NCBI RefSeq assembly: GCF_013870525.1
Contig: NZ_JACBXD010000009.1
Location: 81,785 to 145,784 of the forward strand
Direction of reading: 5' to 3'
Origin: Amycolatopsis pittospori
GTDB taxonomy: Bacteria; Actinomycetota; Actinomycetes; Mycobacteriales; Pseudonocardiaceae
Length of the DNA: 64,000 bases
Part shown: piece after piece, positions 43,618-51,942 of the stretch
How the letters are laid out: the number at the start of each line of letters is the position of its first letter
Position numbering within the stretch: the first letter of the stretch is position 1
Program-made: the position numbers and the translations under genes
The notes under the pieces: generated by a model
Database searches by the model: none
Told to the model about the DNA's origin: nothing
Seen by the model: the letters and a program-made list of their open reading frames with translations, nothing else

Positions 43618-44115
43618 TCATTCAAGAGAGCCGAGCAGCCGGCGTAGCACTCCATCCAGGACATCGAGATCGTCGCCGAGCGGCGCGAGCAGCTTCGCGA
43701 CGTTCGCGGTGTGCTCGCTCATCGCCGCGTCGACGACGTCGAATCCGCGCTCAGTCAGCGTCACCCGGAAGCTGCGCCGGTCTTCGGGGTCGAGCGCGCG
43801 CTCGACCAGCCCGGCCGACTCCAGCCGGTCGATCCGACTGGTCATCCCCGCTCTGGACATCATCAGCGTCGCCGACAGCTCGGACGGGATCAGCGTGTAC
43901 GGCTTCCCCGACCGCCGAAGTGCGGCGAGGACGTCGAACTCCCCTTGCTTCAGCCCGTGTTTCGCGAACACGGCCTCCACCATCGGCGTCGTCAGCATCA
44001 CCGCGCGCCCGAGGCGCCCGGCGACCCCGATCGCGGTCAAGTCCAGTTCCGGTCGTTCCCGCCGCCATGCGCCGACGACCGCGTCGATCGCATCGGCGTT
44101 CTGCTCTTCACTCAC
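43618..44115 (-). CDS. MarR-family transcriptional regulator
   Basis: A 165-aa winged-helix regulator (FAKHGLKQGEFDVLAALRRSGKPYTLIPSELSATLMMSRAGMTSRIDRLESAGLVERALDPEDRRSFRVTLTERG). It starts with GTG 44115, divergent from a cupin gene across 65 bp that contain a dyad and a promoter. It probably represses the cupin gene and itself, releasing on binding a small phenolic or similar ligand as the family does. Confidence 0.92.
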   Translation of the reverse strand: MSEEQNADAIDAVVGAWRRERPELDLTAIGVAGRLGRAVMLTTPMVEAVFAKHGLKQGEFDVLAALRRSGKPYTLIPSELSATLMMSRAGMTSRIDRLESAGLVERALDPEDRRSFRVTLTERGFDVVDAAMSEHTANVAKLLAPLGDDLDVLDGVLRRLLGSLE

Positions 44116-44137
44116 GACCGCAGTCTATTCGACAGGA

Positions 44138-44159
44138 GATAGTTTGACAGCGAACTATC
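44138..44159. promoter_or_regulatory. Candidate MarR operator
   Basis: GATAGTT-N8-AACTATC, perfect 7-bp arms, midway between the divergent MarR and cupin genes. It covers the TTGACA -35 hexamer (44144-44149) of the rightward promoter. Confidence 0.6.
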
Positions 44160-44173
44160 AGCCATGGAACTAT
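44144..44173 (+). promoter_or_regulatory. Candidate promoter of the cupin gene
   Basis: TTGACA, an 18-bp spacer, then AACTAT; the cupin ATG begins 7 bases after the -10, so the transcript may be leaderless. The -35 lies inside the MarR dyad. Confidence 0.5.
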
Positions 44174-44180
44174 CGCTGGC

Positions 44181-44681
44181 ATGACACAGCGCATCGAAAC
44201 CCGTGAGCCCGTCCTCGTCCGCGCCGCCGAAGCCGAGACGGTCGGCGCGGCCCCCACCTTCGTCACCCTGCTCGCCGATGTCTCGACCACGGGTGGGGTC
44301 ATGAGCAGCGCGAGAACGCGCTTAGGCGTCGGCGCCGATGGAGCCGCGCCGCACTATCACACCGGCTCCGCCGAGATGTTCTTCATACTCGGCGGAAACC
44401 TGGAAGTCCTTGTGGGAGAAGAGATCGTCACTGTTTCCGAAGGGGACATGCTCGTCGTCCCGCCGCTGACGACGCACGCCTTCCGCGCGGCCGTCGACTC
44501 CTCGGCGGACGTGCTGATCGTGTTCATCCCCGGCGTGGAACGGTTCGACTACTTCCGGCTACTGGAGAAGGTCGGGCATGGTAAAGCGACCGTCCAGGAT
44601 CTCTTGGACAGCCAGGAAAAGTTCGACAACCACTTCGTCGATAGTCCGTTGTGGACGGAAAGCGCGAAGGCCCGTCAGTAG
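44181..44681 (+). CDS. Cupin-domain protein
   Basis: A 166-aa protein with one cupin barrel. Motif 1 is GAAPHYHTGSAEMFFILGG (metal-ligand His-x-His and Glu) and motif 2 lies near VVPPLTTHAFRA. Relatives include quercetin-dioxygenase-like and other metal-binding cupins; the substrate is unknown. It is divergent from a MarR regulator that likely controls it. Its last 7 bp overlap the 3' end of the convergent Pro-rich protein gene. Confidence 0.9.
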   Translation: MTQRIETREPVLVRAAEAETVGAAPTFVTLLADVSTTGGVMSSARTRLGVGADGAAPHYHTGSAEMFFILGGNLEVLVGEEIVTVSEGDMLVVPPLTTHAFRAAVDSSADVLIVFIPGVERFDYFRLLEKVGHGKATVQDLLDSQEKFDNHFVDSPLWTESAKARQ

Positions 44682-45571
44682 CCGCGCGGCGGGTATCCCG
44701 GAGGCGGATGACCCTGCGGCGGATATCCGGGCGGCGGGTACTGCGCCGGCGGATACTGGGGCGGATAAGGCTGCTGCGGCGGGTATCCGGGGTGCTGCGG
44801 CGGCTGACCGTACTGCGGCGGAGGCGGATACTGCTGCGGATACCCGGGATTCTGCGGCGGGTACGGCTGCTGCGGGTACTGGGCCTGCGGCGGATACTGG
44901 GGCGCCTGCGGTTGCGGCGCCTGCGGCTGCCCGCCGCCGAGGTGGAAAGGCAGCTGCGACACCAGTTGCGCGAGCCTGCCCAGTGTCGCGAGCACGTCGT
45001 CCGGCTTCGTCCGGCCGAACGTCGGATTCTCGACGTAGACCAGTTCACTGCCCACCAGCGACCAGGTGTGCAGCTTCAGCGAGCGCATCAGCCCGGCGAC
45101 CTGCGGCGTGAGTACGCCGACGGCGACGTTCGGATCCGTGTCGATCAGCTTGTACCAGCGGTTGAACTTGCGATCCGCGGTGGCGGGCTCGGGATACTGG
45201 TCGACGTCCCAGGCGGACTCGATACTCGACACGATCTGGAAGTTCGGCATCGGCGTGGGCAGCGTGACCACCCAGACCGTGTCGATCGAGATCGTGTCGA
45301 GCTCGTTGACCTTCTTGTTGGTCCACCGCGTGTGCACGCTCGTGACCGTCGGACGGCGGTGGTAGTCGAAGACGCTGAACCGCAGGCCCTGGTGCGTGCC
45401 GTTCAGCGCGCCGAAGGCCATCCGCTTGTCGCCGCGCTGGTTGAACGGCAGCACCGTCCAGCGCTCCAGGAGGTTCGGCGCGTCCGGGCTGAACTCCCAC
45501 CCGTACTGGCCCGACATCTGGTAGCGCTCGGCGTTCGTCGCCTCGACGCGCTTGGCTTCGTTCGTCTCCAT
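44675..45571 (-). CDS. Protein with Pro/Gln/Tyr-rich C-terminal repeat tail
   Basis: A 298-aa protein. Residues 1 to about 210 form a globular domain of unknown type (GWEFSPDAPNLLERWTVLPF, GTHQGLRFSVFDYHRR, NRWYKLIDTDPNVAVGVLTPQVAGL). The last 85 residues are a low-complexity tail of YPPQ/PGYPPQ units, like the flexible tails of several surface or membrane-associated proteins. There is no signal peptide. The globular part looks like a conserved actinobacterial domain with no assigned role that I can recognise. Confidence 0.85.
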   Translation of the reverse strand: METNEAKRVEATNAERYQMSGQYGWEFSPDAPNLLERWTVLPFNQRGDKRMAFGALNGTHQGLRFSVFDYHRRPTVTSVHTRWTNKKVNELDTISIDTVWVVTLPTPMPNFQIVSSIESAWDVDQYPEPATADRKFNRWYKLIDTDPNVAVGVLTPQVAGLMRSLKLHTWSLVGSELVYVENPTFGRTKPDDVLATLGRLAQLVSQLPFHLGGGQPQAPQPQAPQYPPQAQYPQQPYPPQNPGYPQQYPPPPQYGQPPQHPGYPPQQPYPPQYPPAQYPPPGYPPQGHPPPGYPPRGY

Positions 45572-45583
45572 GACGTGCTCAGG

Positions 45584-46390
45584 TTAGCCGGAATACGTCG
45601 CCGTCACCGGCGCATGGTCGGACCAACGCTGATCGTAGGACTCGGCGCGCTCGACCACGACCGAGGTGCACCGCTCGGCCAGCCCCGGCGTGGCGATCTG
45701 GCAGTCGATACGCCAGCCGGAGTCGTTGTCGAACGCCTTCCCGCGATACGACCACCAGGTGTACGGGCCGGGGCCTTCCGGGTCGAGTTTGCGCTGCACG
45801 TCGACGTAACCGGCTTCGGTGAACACCCGGCCGAGCCACTCGCGCTCCTCCGGGAGGAAACCCGAGCTCTTCTGGTTGCCGCGCCAGTTCTTCAGGTCGG
45901 TCTTCTCGTAGGCGATGTTCCAGTCGCCGACGACGACCACCTCACGGCCGCCGGCCTCGGCCTTGGCGCGCAGGTCGACGAGGTAGGGCAGGAAGGCCGC
46001 CATGAAGCGCTCCTTCTCGTCCTGACGCGGTGTCCCGACGTCGCCGCTGGGCAGGTACAGGCTCGCGACGACGACGTTCGGCAGGTGGATCTCGGCGTAC
46101 CGGCCGCTGTCCTCGAATTCGGGCTCGCCGAAGCCGATGCGGACCTCCTCGGGCTCGGCGCGGCTGAAGAGCATGACGCCGTTGCGCCCCTTCTGCACCG
46201 ACGGCGCGTGCACCACGTGCCAGCCTTCGGGCGCGGCGGCACCGGCGGGGAGCTCCTTCAGCTCGGCCCTGACTTCCTGGCAGGCGACGACGTCGGCCTT
46301 CGTGGAGGACAGCCACTCGACGAAGCCCTTTTTCGCGGCGGCACGGAGGCCGTTGACATTCACAGTGGAGACGGTCAGCACTCTTCGCAC
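45584..46390 (-). CDS. xth: Exodeoxyribonuclease III
   Basis: A 268-aa AP endonuclease/3'-5' exonuclease for base-excision repair. Conserved blocks are visible: TVNVNGLRAA, ACQEVRAEL, VVGDWNIAYEKTDLKNW, GWRIDCQIAT and the catalytic SDHAPVTA. GTG 46390 is preferred as start, with GTG 46381 as alternative; neither has a strong ribosome site. It ends 12 bp before the upstream end of the Pro-rich protein gene, on the same strand. Confidence 0.93.
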   Translation of the reverse strand: MRRVLTVSTVNVNGLRAAAKKGFVEWLSSTKADVVACQEVRAELKELPAGAAAPEGWHVVHAPSVQKGRNGVMLFSRAEPEEVRIGFGEPEFEDSGRYAEIHLPNVVVASLYLPSGDVGTPRQDEKERFMAAFLPYLVDLRAKAEAGGREVVVVGDWNIAYEKTDLKNWRGNQKSSGFLPEEREWLGRVFTEAGYVDVQRKLDPEGPGPYTWWSYRGKAFDNDSGWRIDCQIATPGLAERCTSVVVERAESYDQRWSDHAPVTATYSG

Positions 46391-46416
46391 GCTACCCGGA
46401 GGGTCCGACAGAATCG

Positions 46417-46851
46417 TCAGGGGTTGAGCCGCGCGGAGAGGTCGCGTTCGTAGCGGTCCGAGATCTTCCGCAACGACGGCCCCATCGTGAACTCCAGTAA
46501 CCGCAGGAAACCGTGCGTCTCGATGGTGACGTCGCAGATCACCTCTGTCCCGGCCCCGGTGCTCTTCAGATGCCAGGCGCCGGACACGGTGACCGGCCCG
46601 GGATCCAGCGTGCGGAACGAGACCTCGGCGGGTTTGTCGGCGCGGGTCAGCTCGACCTCGCTGTCGATCTCCTTGCCACGCGGCTTCACCCGCTGGTGGT
46701 ATTTCGCCCCCGGCGAGCCGCCCGCGCCCGACGCGAGCGAGCACGACACCACGTCGAAGCGCCACTCCGGCTGATTGGTGAAGTCGGCCAGATACGCGTA
46801 GACCTCGTCGATCGGCTTCGGGGTGACGACCCGGCTCTGGACTTGCTTCAT
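46417..46851 (-). CDS. SRPBCC-superfamily (START-like) protein
   Basis: A 144-aa helix-grip protein (KPIDEVYAYLADFTNQPEWRFDVVSC, VSGAWHLKSTGAGTEVICDVTIETHGFLRLLEFTMGPSLRK) of the polyketide cyclase/dehydrase-like group that binds hydrophobic ligands in a cavity. ATG 46851 has GAGGAGG about 7 bases upstream; the frame extends 10 codons further. Ligand and role are unknown. It precedes the exonuclease III gene by 26 bp. Confidence 0.88.
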   Translation of the reverse strand: MKQVQSRVVTPKPIDEVYAYLADFTNQPEWRFDVVSCSLASGAGGSPGAKYHQRVKPRGKEIDSEVELTRADKPAEVSFRTLDPGPVTVSGAWHLKSTGAGTEVICDVTIETHGFLRLLEFTMGPSLRKISDRYERDLSARLNP

Positions 46852-46935
46852 GACGGACCTCCTCGCGACCCCCGCGGTCACGAAGTCGCCGGAAATCGCA
46901 CGCCGTTACCGAGGGCGCTCTGCGAGACTGCGCGC

Positions 46936-47679
46936 ATGAGCGAGCTGACCGTGCTCGGCAGCTGTGGCGCGTGGCCCGAACCGGGCCGCGCCTGCGCCGG
47001 CTTCCTCCTGGTCCACGACGGGTTCCGGATCGTGCTCGATCTCGGCTACGGGGCGGCGTCGCGGCTGTTCGAGCATTGCCCGGGCGGGCGGGTCGACGCG
47101 GTGGTCGTGACGCACGAGCATCCCGACCACTGCGCCGACGTGAGCGCGCTCGGCCGGGCCCGCGCGTACGGGCTGCCGGACGAGCCGCGGATCCCGCTGC
47201 ACTGCACGCCGGGCACGGTGCGACGGCTCGAGGCGCTGGAGCCGCGGCCGCATCCGACGACCATCTTCGACATCCACGAACTCGGCCCGCCGCGCGACGT
47301 CGGGCCGTTCCGGATGACCACGTTCCTGTTGCCGCACCACGTGCCGAATTACGGGGTGCGGCTGACCGCGCCCGGCCTCACCGTCGCCTACACCGGAGAC
47401 AGCGGGCCGAGCCCGGTCCTGGCGGAACTGGCGCGCGACGCGGATCTGCTCATCGCCGACGCGACGCTGCAGGGCCCGTCGCCGGACGAGACTCCGCGCC
47501 TGGTTTCGACGGCGGGCGAGGCCGGCCACTGGGCCGAGCGCGCGGGCGCCCGGCGACTGCTCCTGACCCACTTCTGGCCGGGCAGCGACCGCGACGTCTC
47601 GGTGGCCGAAGCCCGCGCGGAGTTCGGGGGCGAGGTACTGGCCGCCGAGGAGGGCTCCCACCTGCGTTTAGCGGGCTAA
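46936..47679 (+). CDS. MBL-fold metal-dependent hydrolase
   Basis: A 247-aa metallo-beta-lactamase-fold protein with the metal motif THEHPDHCAD (HxHxDH), a further ligand region at LLPHHVPNYGVRL, and YTGDSG. It resembles RNase Z/phosphodiesterase-like small hydrolases. The C-terminal LRLAG and stop codon are encoded by a 29-bp extragenic repeat (47661-47689), so the protein end was set by repeat insertion or spread. Confidence 0.88.
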   Translation: MSELTVLGSCGAWPEPGRACAGFLLVHDGFRIVLDLGYGAASRLFEHCPGGRVDAVVVTHEHPDHCADVSALGRARAYGLPDEPRIPLHCTPGTVRRLEALEPRPHPTTIFDIHELGPPRDVGPFRMTTFLLPHHVPNYGVRLTAPGLTVAYTGDSGPSPVLAELARDADLLIADATLQGPSPDETPRLVSTAGEAGHWAERAGARRLLLTHFWPGSDRDVSVAEARAEFGGEVLAAEEGSHLRLAG

Positions 47680-47689
47680 TCGCGATCTG
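47661..47689. repeat. 29-bp repeat forming the end of the MBL-fold gene
   Basis: An exact copy of the 29-bp unit. In this orientation its TTTAGCGGGCTAA contributes the TAA stop of the MBL gene and it lies 3 bp from the stop of the convergent SH3-like gene. Confidence 0.85.
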
Positions 47690-47692
47690 GGG

Positions 47693-47998
47693 TCACGGGC
47701 CGCACTTGGAGCCTTCGACGGGGGGCGCGTACTGGGCCGAGACCCACTTGCCCTCGGCGATCTTGCGGAAGCCCGCCTCGACCACCGGCTGAGCGTCGAT
47801 CTTCGCGTCCTTGACGTACTTGCCGACGATCTTCTGCCCGCCGGGGGTGTCGCGCGCGTTGAGCACGTCCGCCGTCACGACGACCTGGCATCCGGTCGGG
47901 CTCGAAGCGCTCGACTCCCTGTCCTGCCCCGAGATGGCGACGACGACGATCAGCGCGATACCTCCGCCGATGAACAGAACCGGTTTCGAGATGGCCAT
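47693..47998 (-). CDS. Membrane-anchored SH3-like domain protein
   Basis: A 101-aa protein with one N-terminal transmembrane helix (PVLFIGGGIALIVVVAISG) and an extracellular bacterial SH3-like domain (VTADVLNARDTPGGQKIVGKYVKDAKIDA, KWVSAQYAPPVEGSKC) that usually binds cell-wall peptides. Two cysteines can form a disulfide. AGGAG precedes ATG 47998. Confidence 0.85.
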   Translation of the reverse strand: MAISKPVLFIGGGIALIVVVAISGQDRESSASSPTGCQVVVTADVLNARDTPGGQKIVGKYVKDAKIDAQPVVEAGFRKIAEGKWVSAQYAPPVEGSKCGP

Positions 47999-48157
47999 GA
48001 CGGTCGCTCCTCGAACGTGGGAATCGTTTTCTTCCTCGACCAGAGTGGCAGAAGCCGGGGCGGGCGCCCAGATCCAGGATTGCCAACCACCCGGAGGCGC
48101 CAACCCCACCGGTCGCGTACTACCCACGGTCACGGTCCCGGCGGCAGGACCGACAAA

Positions 48158-48210
48158 ACCTGAAGGCCCCCTTTCCTTGCGTCTAGCGCGAGGAAAGGGG
48201 GCCTTCAGGT
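48158..48210. terminator. 20-bp perfect-stem hairpin after icd
   Basis: ACCTGAAGGCCCCCTTTCCT and its exact complement enclose 13 nt. It lies 15 bp beyond the icd stop and is of the GTGAAGGCC hairpin class. Confidence 0.8.
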
Positions 48211-48224
48211 ACTTACTGCGAGAC

Positions 48225-49448
48225 TCAGCCCTGGGCGATCTTCTTGGCCAGGTTGGCGTCCAGCGTCGCGAGGAACTCCTCGGTGGTCTGGAACGCCTGG
48301 TCCTTGCTGATCAGCAGCGCGAGGTCCTTGGTCATCTTGCCGCTCTCGACGGTCTCGACGACGACCTGCTCCAGCTTGTTCGCGAACCCGATCAGCTCCG
48401 GGTTCGAGTCCAGCTTGCCGCGGTGCTCGAGGCCCCGGGTCCACGCGTAGATGGACGCGATCGGGTTGGTCGAGGTCGGCTTGCCCTGCTGGTGCTGGCG
48501 GTAGTGCCGGGTCACCGTGCCGTGCGCGGCCTCGGCCTCGACGGTCTTGCCGTCCGGGGTGCGCAGCACCGAGGTCATCAGACCCAGCGAGCCGAAGCCC
48601 TGCGCGACCGTGTCGGACTGCACGTCACCGTCGTAGTTCTTGCAGGCCCAGACGTAGCCGCCCTCCCACTTCATCGCCGCGGCGACCATGTCGTCGATCA
48701 GGCGGTGCTCGTAGGAGATGCCCTTGGCGTCGAAGTCGGCCTTGAACTCGGCCTGGTAGATCTCCTCGAACACGTCCTTGAACATGCCGTCGTAGGCCTT
48801 GAGGATGGTGTTCTTGGTCGACATGTAGACCGGGTACTCACGGTCGAGGCCGTACTGCAGCGAGGCACGCGCGAAGTCCTCGATGGACTTGCGGTAGTTG
48901 TACATCCCCATGGCGACGCCGCCGCCCTCGGGGAACTTCGCGACCTCGAACTCCATCGGCTCGGAGCCGTCGTCCGGGGTGTAGCTGATGGTCAGCGTGC
49001 CGGGACCGGGGACCTTGAAGTTGGTCGCCTTGTACTGGTCGCCGTGCGCGTGACGGCCGATGATGATCGGCTTGGTCCAGCCGGGCACCAGGCGCGGGAT
49101 GTTCTGGATGACGATCGGCTCGCGGAAGATCACGCCGCCGAGGATGTTGCGGATCGTGCCGTTCGGCGAGAGCCACATCTTCTTCAGGCCGAACTCTTCG
49201 ACGCGCGCCTCGTCCGGCGTGATCGTGGCGCACTTGACGCCGACGCCGTGCTTCTTGATCGCGTTGGCCGAGTCGACGGTCACCTGGTCGTCGGTGCGGT
49301 CCCGCTCCTCGATGCCCAGGTCGTAGTACTCCAGGTTCACGTCCAGGTACGGGTGGATCAGCCTGTCCTTGATGAACTGCCAAATGATGCGGGTCATCTC
49401 ATCACCGTCGAGCTCGACGACGGTGCCCTGGACCTTGATCTTGGCCAT
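48225..49448 (-). CDS. icd: NADP-dependent isocitrate dehydrogenase (homodimeric type)
   Basis: A 407-aa enzyme of the eukaryote-like homodimeric class, oxidising isocitrate to 2-oxoglutarate and CO2 with NADPH formation. Signature [23 protein letters not shown], substrate site sequence [12 protein letters not shown] and [31 protein letters not shown] are clear. The start ATG has GGAGC upstream. With sdhCDAB it places two core TCA steps in the window. Confidence 0.96.
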   Translation of the reverse strand: MAKIKVQGTVVELDGDEMTRIIWQFIKDRLIHPYLDVNLEYYDLGIEERDRTDDQVTVDSANAIKKHGVGVKCATITPDEARVEEFGLKKMWLSPNGTIRNILGGVIFREPIVIQNIPRLVPGWTKPIIIGRHAHGDQYKATNFKVPGPGTLTISYTPDDGSEPMEFEVAKFPEGGGVAMGMYNYRKSIEDFARASLQYGLDREYPVYMSTKNTILKAYDGMFKDVFEEIYQAEFKADFDAKGISYEHRLIDDMVAAAMKWEGGYVWACKNYDGDVQSDTVAQGFGSLGLMTSVLRTPDGKTVEAEAAHGTVTRHYRQHQQGKPTSTNPIASIYAWTRGLEHRGKLDSNPELIGFANKLEQVVVETVESGKMTKDLALLISKDQAFQTTEEFLATLDANLAKKIAQG

Positions 49449-49685
49449 GAGCAGCGGTGCTCCTTCCGCGGATCTTCGCGTTCTTCTTCAATCTCCGGTA
49501 GCGGTACAAGCGTACTGCTTAACCGTCCTGGATGGTTCCAGTAGTGGTCGGTATCAAGTCTCCACGAGGCCGATGTGGCCGACGTCACCCGGTCGGACGA
49601 CGGCCATCCGGCCGTCACGGGGCCCGCGAAACCGCGACATCATCGAACCGCACTCCTCTGCCGGCCATCGGAAAAGGCGGTCCCC

Positions 49686-50195
49686 ATGTCCACCAACCCC
49701 TACGCCGTGCCGCCGTTCGAGCAGCATCAGGCGCCGGAGCCCTACGTCCAGCCTAAGCAGACGAGCCGCGCCGTGCCCCGCGTGATCAGCGCGCTCGGCG
49801 GGGTGCTGCTCACGCCCGTCGCGCTGGGCCTGGTGATCTACGCCGGCTCCCGGCTGCAGCGGATGTTCGCGCAGGCCTACACCGTCGGCGACGACCTCCT
49901 CGGCCTGTTCCTGCTGTTGCTCGGCGGCGTCCTCCTGCTCGGCGTCGCGCTCCTCGGCGCGTTGTCCGGCCTCGGCCCGGTGATCGGCGGGCTGATGTGG
50001 GGTGTGCTGCCGGGCCTGACGGTCTTCCTGAGTCCGCGGGACTTCCTGGGCCTCATGTACGACGTCGGCGGCCGCGAGCTCGGCGTCGGCGTGGTGACCT
50101 GGATGGTCATGGGCGCCCTGATGGGAAGCGGGTTCCTTCTGATCGGGGCCGGCCTGGTGGGCACCCTCGCGCGGCGCCGCTCAAATCGCGTTTAG
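49686..50195 (+). CDS. Four-helix membrane protein, first of two tandem paralogues
   Basis: A 169-aa protein: a Pro/Gln-rich soluble N-terminus (about 25 residues), then four transmembrane helices (ISALGGVLLTPVALGLVIYAG, LLGLFLLLLGGVLLLGVALLGALSGLGPVIGGLMWGVLPG, VGVVTWMVMGALMGSGFLLIGAGLVG). The stop codon and final Val come from a GCGTTTAG repeat element at 50188. The gene at 50323 encodes a clear paralogue with the same helix pattern. Function is unknown. Confidence 0.85.
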   Translation: MSTNPYAVPPFEQHQAPEPYVQPKQTSRAVPRVISALGGVLLTPVALGLVIYAGSRLQRMFAQAYTVGDDLLGLFLLLLGGVLLLGVALLGALSGLGPVIGGLMWGVLPGLTVFLSPRDFLGLMYDVGGRELGVGVVTWMVMGALMGSGFLLIGAGLVGTLARRRSNRV

Positions 50196-50207
50196 CCCGC
50201 GAAAGGC
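50188..50207. repeat. Diverged GCGTTTAG element at the end of the membrane-protein gene
   Basis: GCGTTTAG-CCCG-CGAAAGGC: the left arm is intact, the right arm degenerate. Its TAG is the stop codon of the upstream gene. Confidence 0.6.
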
Positions 50208-50228
50208 GATCTGGGCGAACCCGGCCGA

Positions 50229-50257
50229 CCTGCGTTTAGCGGGCTAATCGCGATTTG
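50229..50257. repeat. 29-bp repeat with one change
   Basis: Matches the 29-bp unit except for one base near the right end (CGATTTG). It lies between the two paralogous membrane-protein genes. Confidence 0.85.
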
Positions 50258-50322
50258 GGCCAGATCGTTTTGAACCGCGCGGGCCCCGGGGCCGTAGTCC
50301 GGTTAAGGGAGGTGGCCCGCCC

Positions 50323-50916
50323 ATGTCATCGCAGCACCGGTACGTCGCGGAGTACGACGACGAGGACTATCAGGAGTACGGCGAGTACGACCAGCAGCCG
50401 TACAAGGACCCTCGCCGCCCCTACGAGGACGTCGAGTCGTACGAACCGTACGAGCCCTTCGACGACGACCTGGGCGCCGAAGACAGCCGCGCCGGCCGAG
50501 GCGTGCGTCGCGTGCTCAGCGGCGCCGGCGGTCTGATCCTGACGCCGGTCGCCCTCGGCCTGCTGGCTTGGGGCGGCCTGCGGCAGCAGATGCTCGTCCA
50601 GGCGACGCTCAGCACCCAGCGTGACGTCTTCAGCATCGGCCTGCTCGTCGGCGGCGGGATCCTGCTGCTGGCGGTGGGGTTGCTCGGCGCGCTCTCGGCG
50701 ACGGGCCCGATCCTCAGCGGCCTGGTCTGGGGCGTGGTGCCCGGCGTGGCCGCCGCCGCGGTCCCGGAATGGGGCTTCCAGCTGGTGAAATACCTCCCGC
50801 AGAACGACGTCACGTACGGCGTCACGAGCTGGCTCTTCATCGGCGGGTTACTCGGAACGGGGTTCCTGTTGATCGGCGCGGGCCTCGCGTCGAGACTCGC
50901 CCGAAAGCGCCGCTGA
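50323..50916 (+). CDS. Four-helix membrane protein, second tandem paralogue, with Tyr/Asp/Glu-rich N-terminus
   Basis: A 197-aa protein whose helices match the preceding gene (GGLILTPVALGLLAWGG, LLVGGGILLLAVGLLGALSATGPILSGLVWGVVPG, WLFIGGLLGTGFLLIGAGLASRLARKRR). Its N-terminal 55 residues differ: a strongly acidic, tyrosine-rich segment (EYDDEDYQEYGEYDQQPYKD and on) likely disordered and cytoplasmic. GGGAGG precedes the ATG. It arose by tandem duplication, with the soluble tail evolving fastest. Confidence 0.85.
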   Translation: MSSQHRYVAEYDDEDYQEYGEYDQQPYKDPRRPYEDVESYEPYEPFDDDLGAEDSRAGRGVRRVLSGAGGLILTPVALGLLAWGGLRQQMLVQATLSTQRDVFSIGLLVGGGILLLAVGLLGALSATGPILSGLVWGVVPGVAAAAVPEWGFQLVKYLPQNDVTYGVTSWLFIGGLLGTGFLLIGAGLASRLARKRR

Positions 50917-50937
50917 CCGGGCTGGGACCATCGGCGT

Positions 50938-51939
50938 ATGGGTTTGTTCACCGTTCCCGAAGCCCGCGCCGAACTCGCCCGGCTACGCCCCGTGCTCGAC
51001 GAGCTGATCCGGCTGCGTGCCGACGCGGCCGAACTCGCCGCGTCCCTGCGCCCGGGCGGCCGCGAGACCGCGCTCGGCGGGATGCCGGAGTGGAAGGCCG
51101 CGCAGGCCCGGCTGGACGACCTCATGACCACTGTCCAGCGGACGGGCGCGGAGCTGAAGGGGTTCGCCCCGCTCTTGATCGACTTCCCCGCCGAACTCGA
51201 CGGTGTCGACGTCCTGCTCTGCTGGCTCGAAGGCGATCCGGAGCTGTGCTGGTATCACCGCGTCGACCTGGGTTTCGCCGGACGGCGCCGTCTCCCGGAC
51301 AGGGTCGCCGTCGTGAGCGAGGAGATCGCGGCCGGCCTGTTCGACGGTATCGCCGCGCACTACGACGAAGACACCTTCCACGGCCTCGTCGCCGAAGCAC
51401 TCGTCGACGGCCTCGGCTGCACGTCTCCCGAACACGTCCTCGACGTCGCGACCGGAACGGGCGTCGCCGCCTTCGCCGCGCTTCGCCTGCAGCCCGGCGA
51501 AGTGCTCGCGATCGATATCTCGCCGGGCATGATCGCGCAGGCCGAGGCGAAGGCCGCGACGCGGGATCCCGCCAAGCTCATCACCTGGCAGGTCGCTTCC
51601 GCGGTGCCGTCGCCGATGCAGGACGAAGGCGCCGACGCCGTCCTCTGCGCGTCCTCGCTGCACTTCCTCGGCGCGGCCGCGCTCCGCGACTGGCTGCGGG
51701 CGCTGCGTCCTGGCGGCCGGGTGGGCTTCAGCCTGCCGCTGGCGTCGGCCTTCCGGCCGTCGGAGGCGTTCGCCGCGATCGTCCCGACCGACCTGAAGCT
51801 CCCGGAAACCGAAGCCGACGCGACCGAACTGGCCTCCGAAGCGGGCTTCACCGAGGTGACGGTGAAGCGGCTGGACGTCGAGTCCGGGGACCGGGTCCGG
51901 TCGGTGTTCGTGGTGCACGCGACCAAACCCGGCCCGTAG
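50938..51939 (+). CDS. DUF2203-methyltransferase fusion protein
   Basis: A 333-aa protein. Residues 1-120 match the pattern of DUF2203 (FTVPEARAELARLRPVLDEL, GAELKGFAPLLIDFPAELDGVDVLLCWLEGDPELCWYH, ending GFAGRRRLPD). Residues about 130-333 are a class I SAM-dependent methyltransferase with motif I VLDVATGTGVAA, an acidic motif II (AIDIS) and a later LRPGGRVGFSLPL. DUF2203 usually occurs alone, so the fusion is unusual. The target is unknown. It starts 21 bp after the second membrane paralogue. Confidence 0.85.
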   Translation: MGLFTVPEARAELARLRPVLDELIRLRADAAELAASLRPGGRETALGGMPEWKAAQARLDDLMTTVQRTGAELKGFAPLLIDFPAELDGVDVLLCWLEGDPELCWYHRVDLGFAGRRRLPDRVAVVSEEIAAGLFDGIAAHYDEDTFHGLVAEALVDGLGCTSPEHVLDVATGTGVAAFAALRLQPGEVLAIDISPGMIAQAEAKAATRDPAKLITWQVASAVPSPMQDEGADAVLCASSLHFLGAAALRDWLRALRPGGRVGFSLPLASAFRPSEAFAAIVPTDLKLPETEADATELASEAGFTEVTVKRLDVESGDRVRSVFVVHATKPGP

Positions 51940-51942
51940 TCC

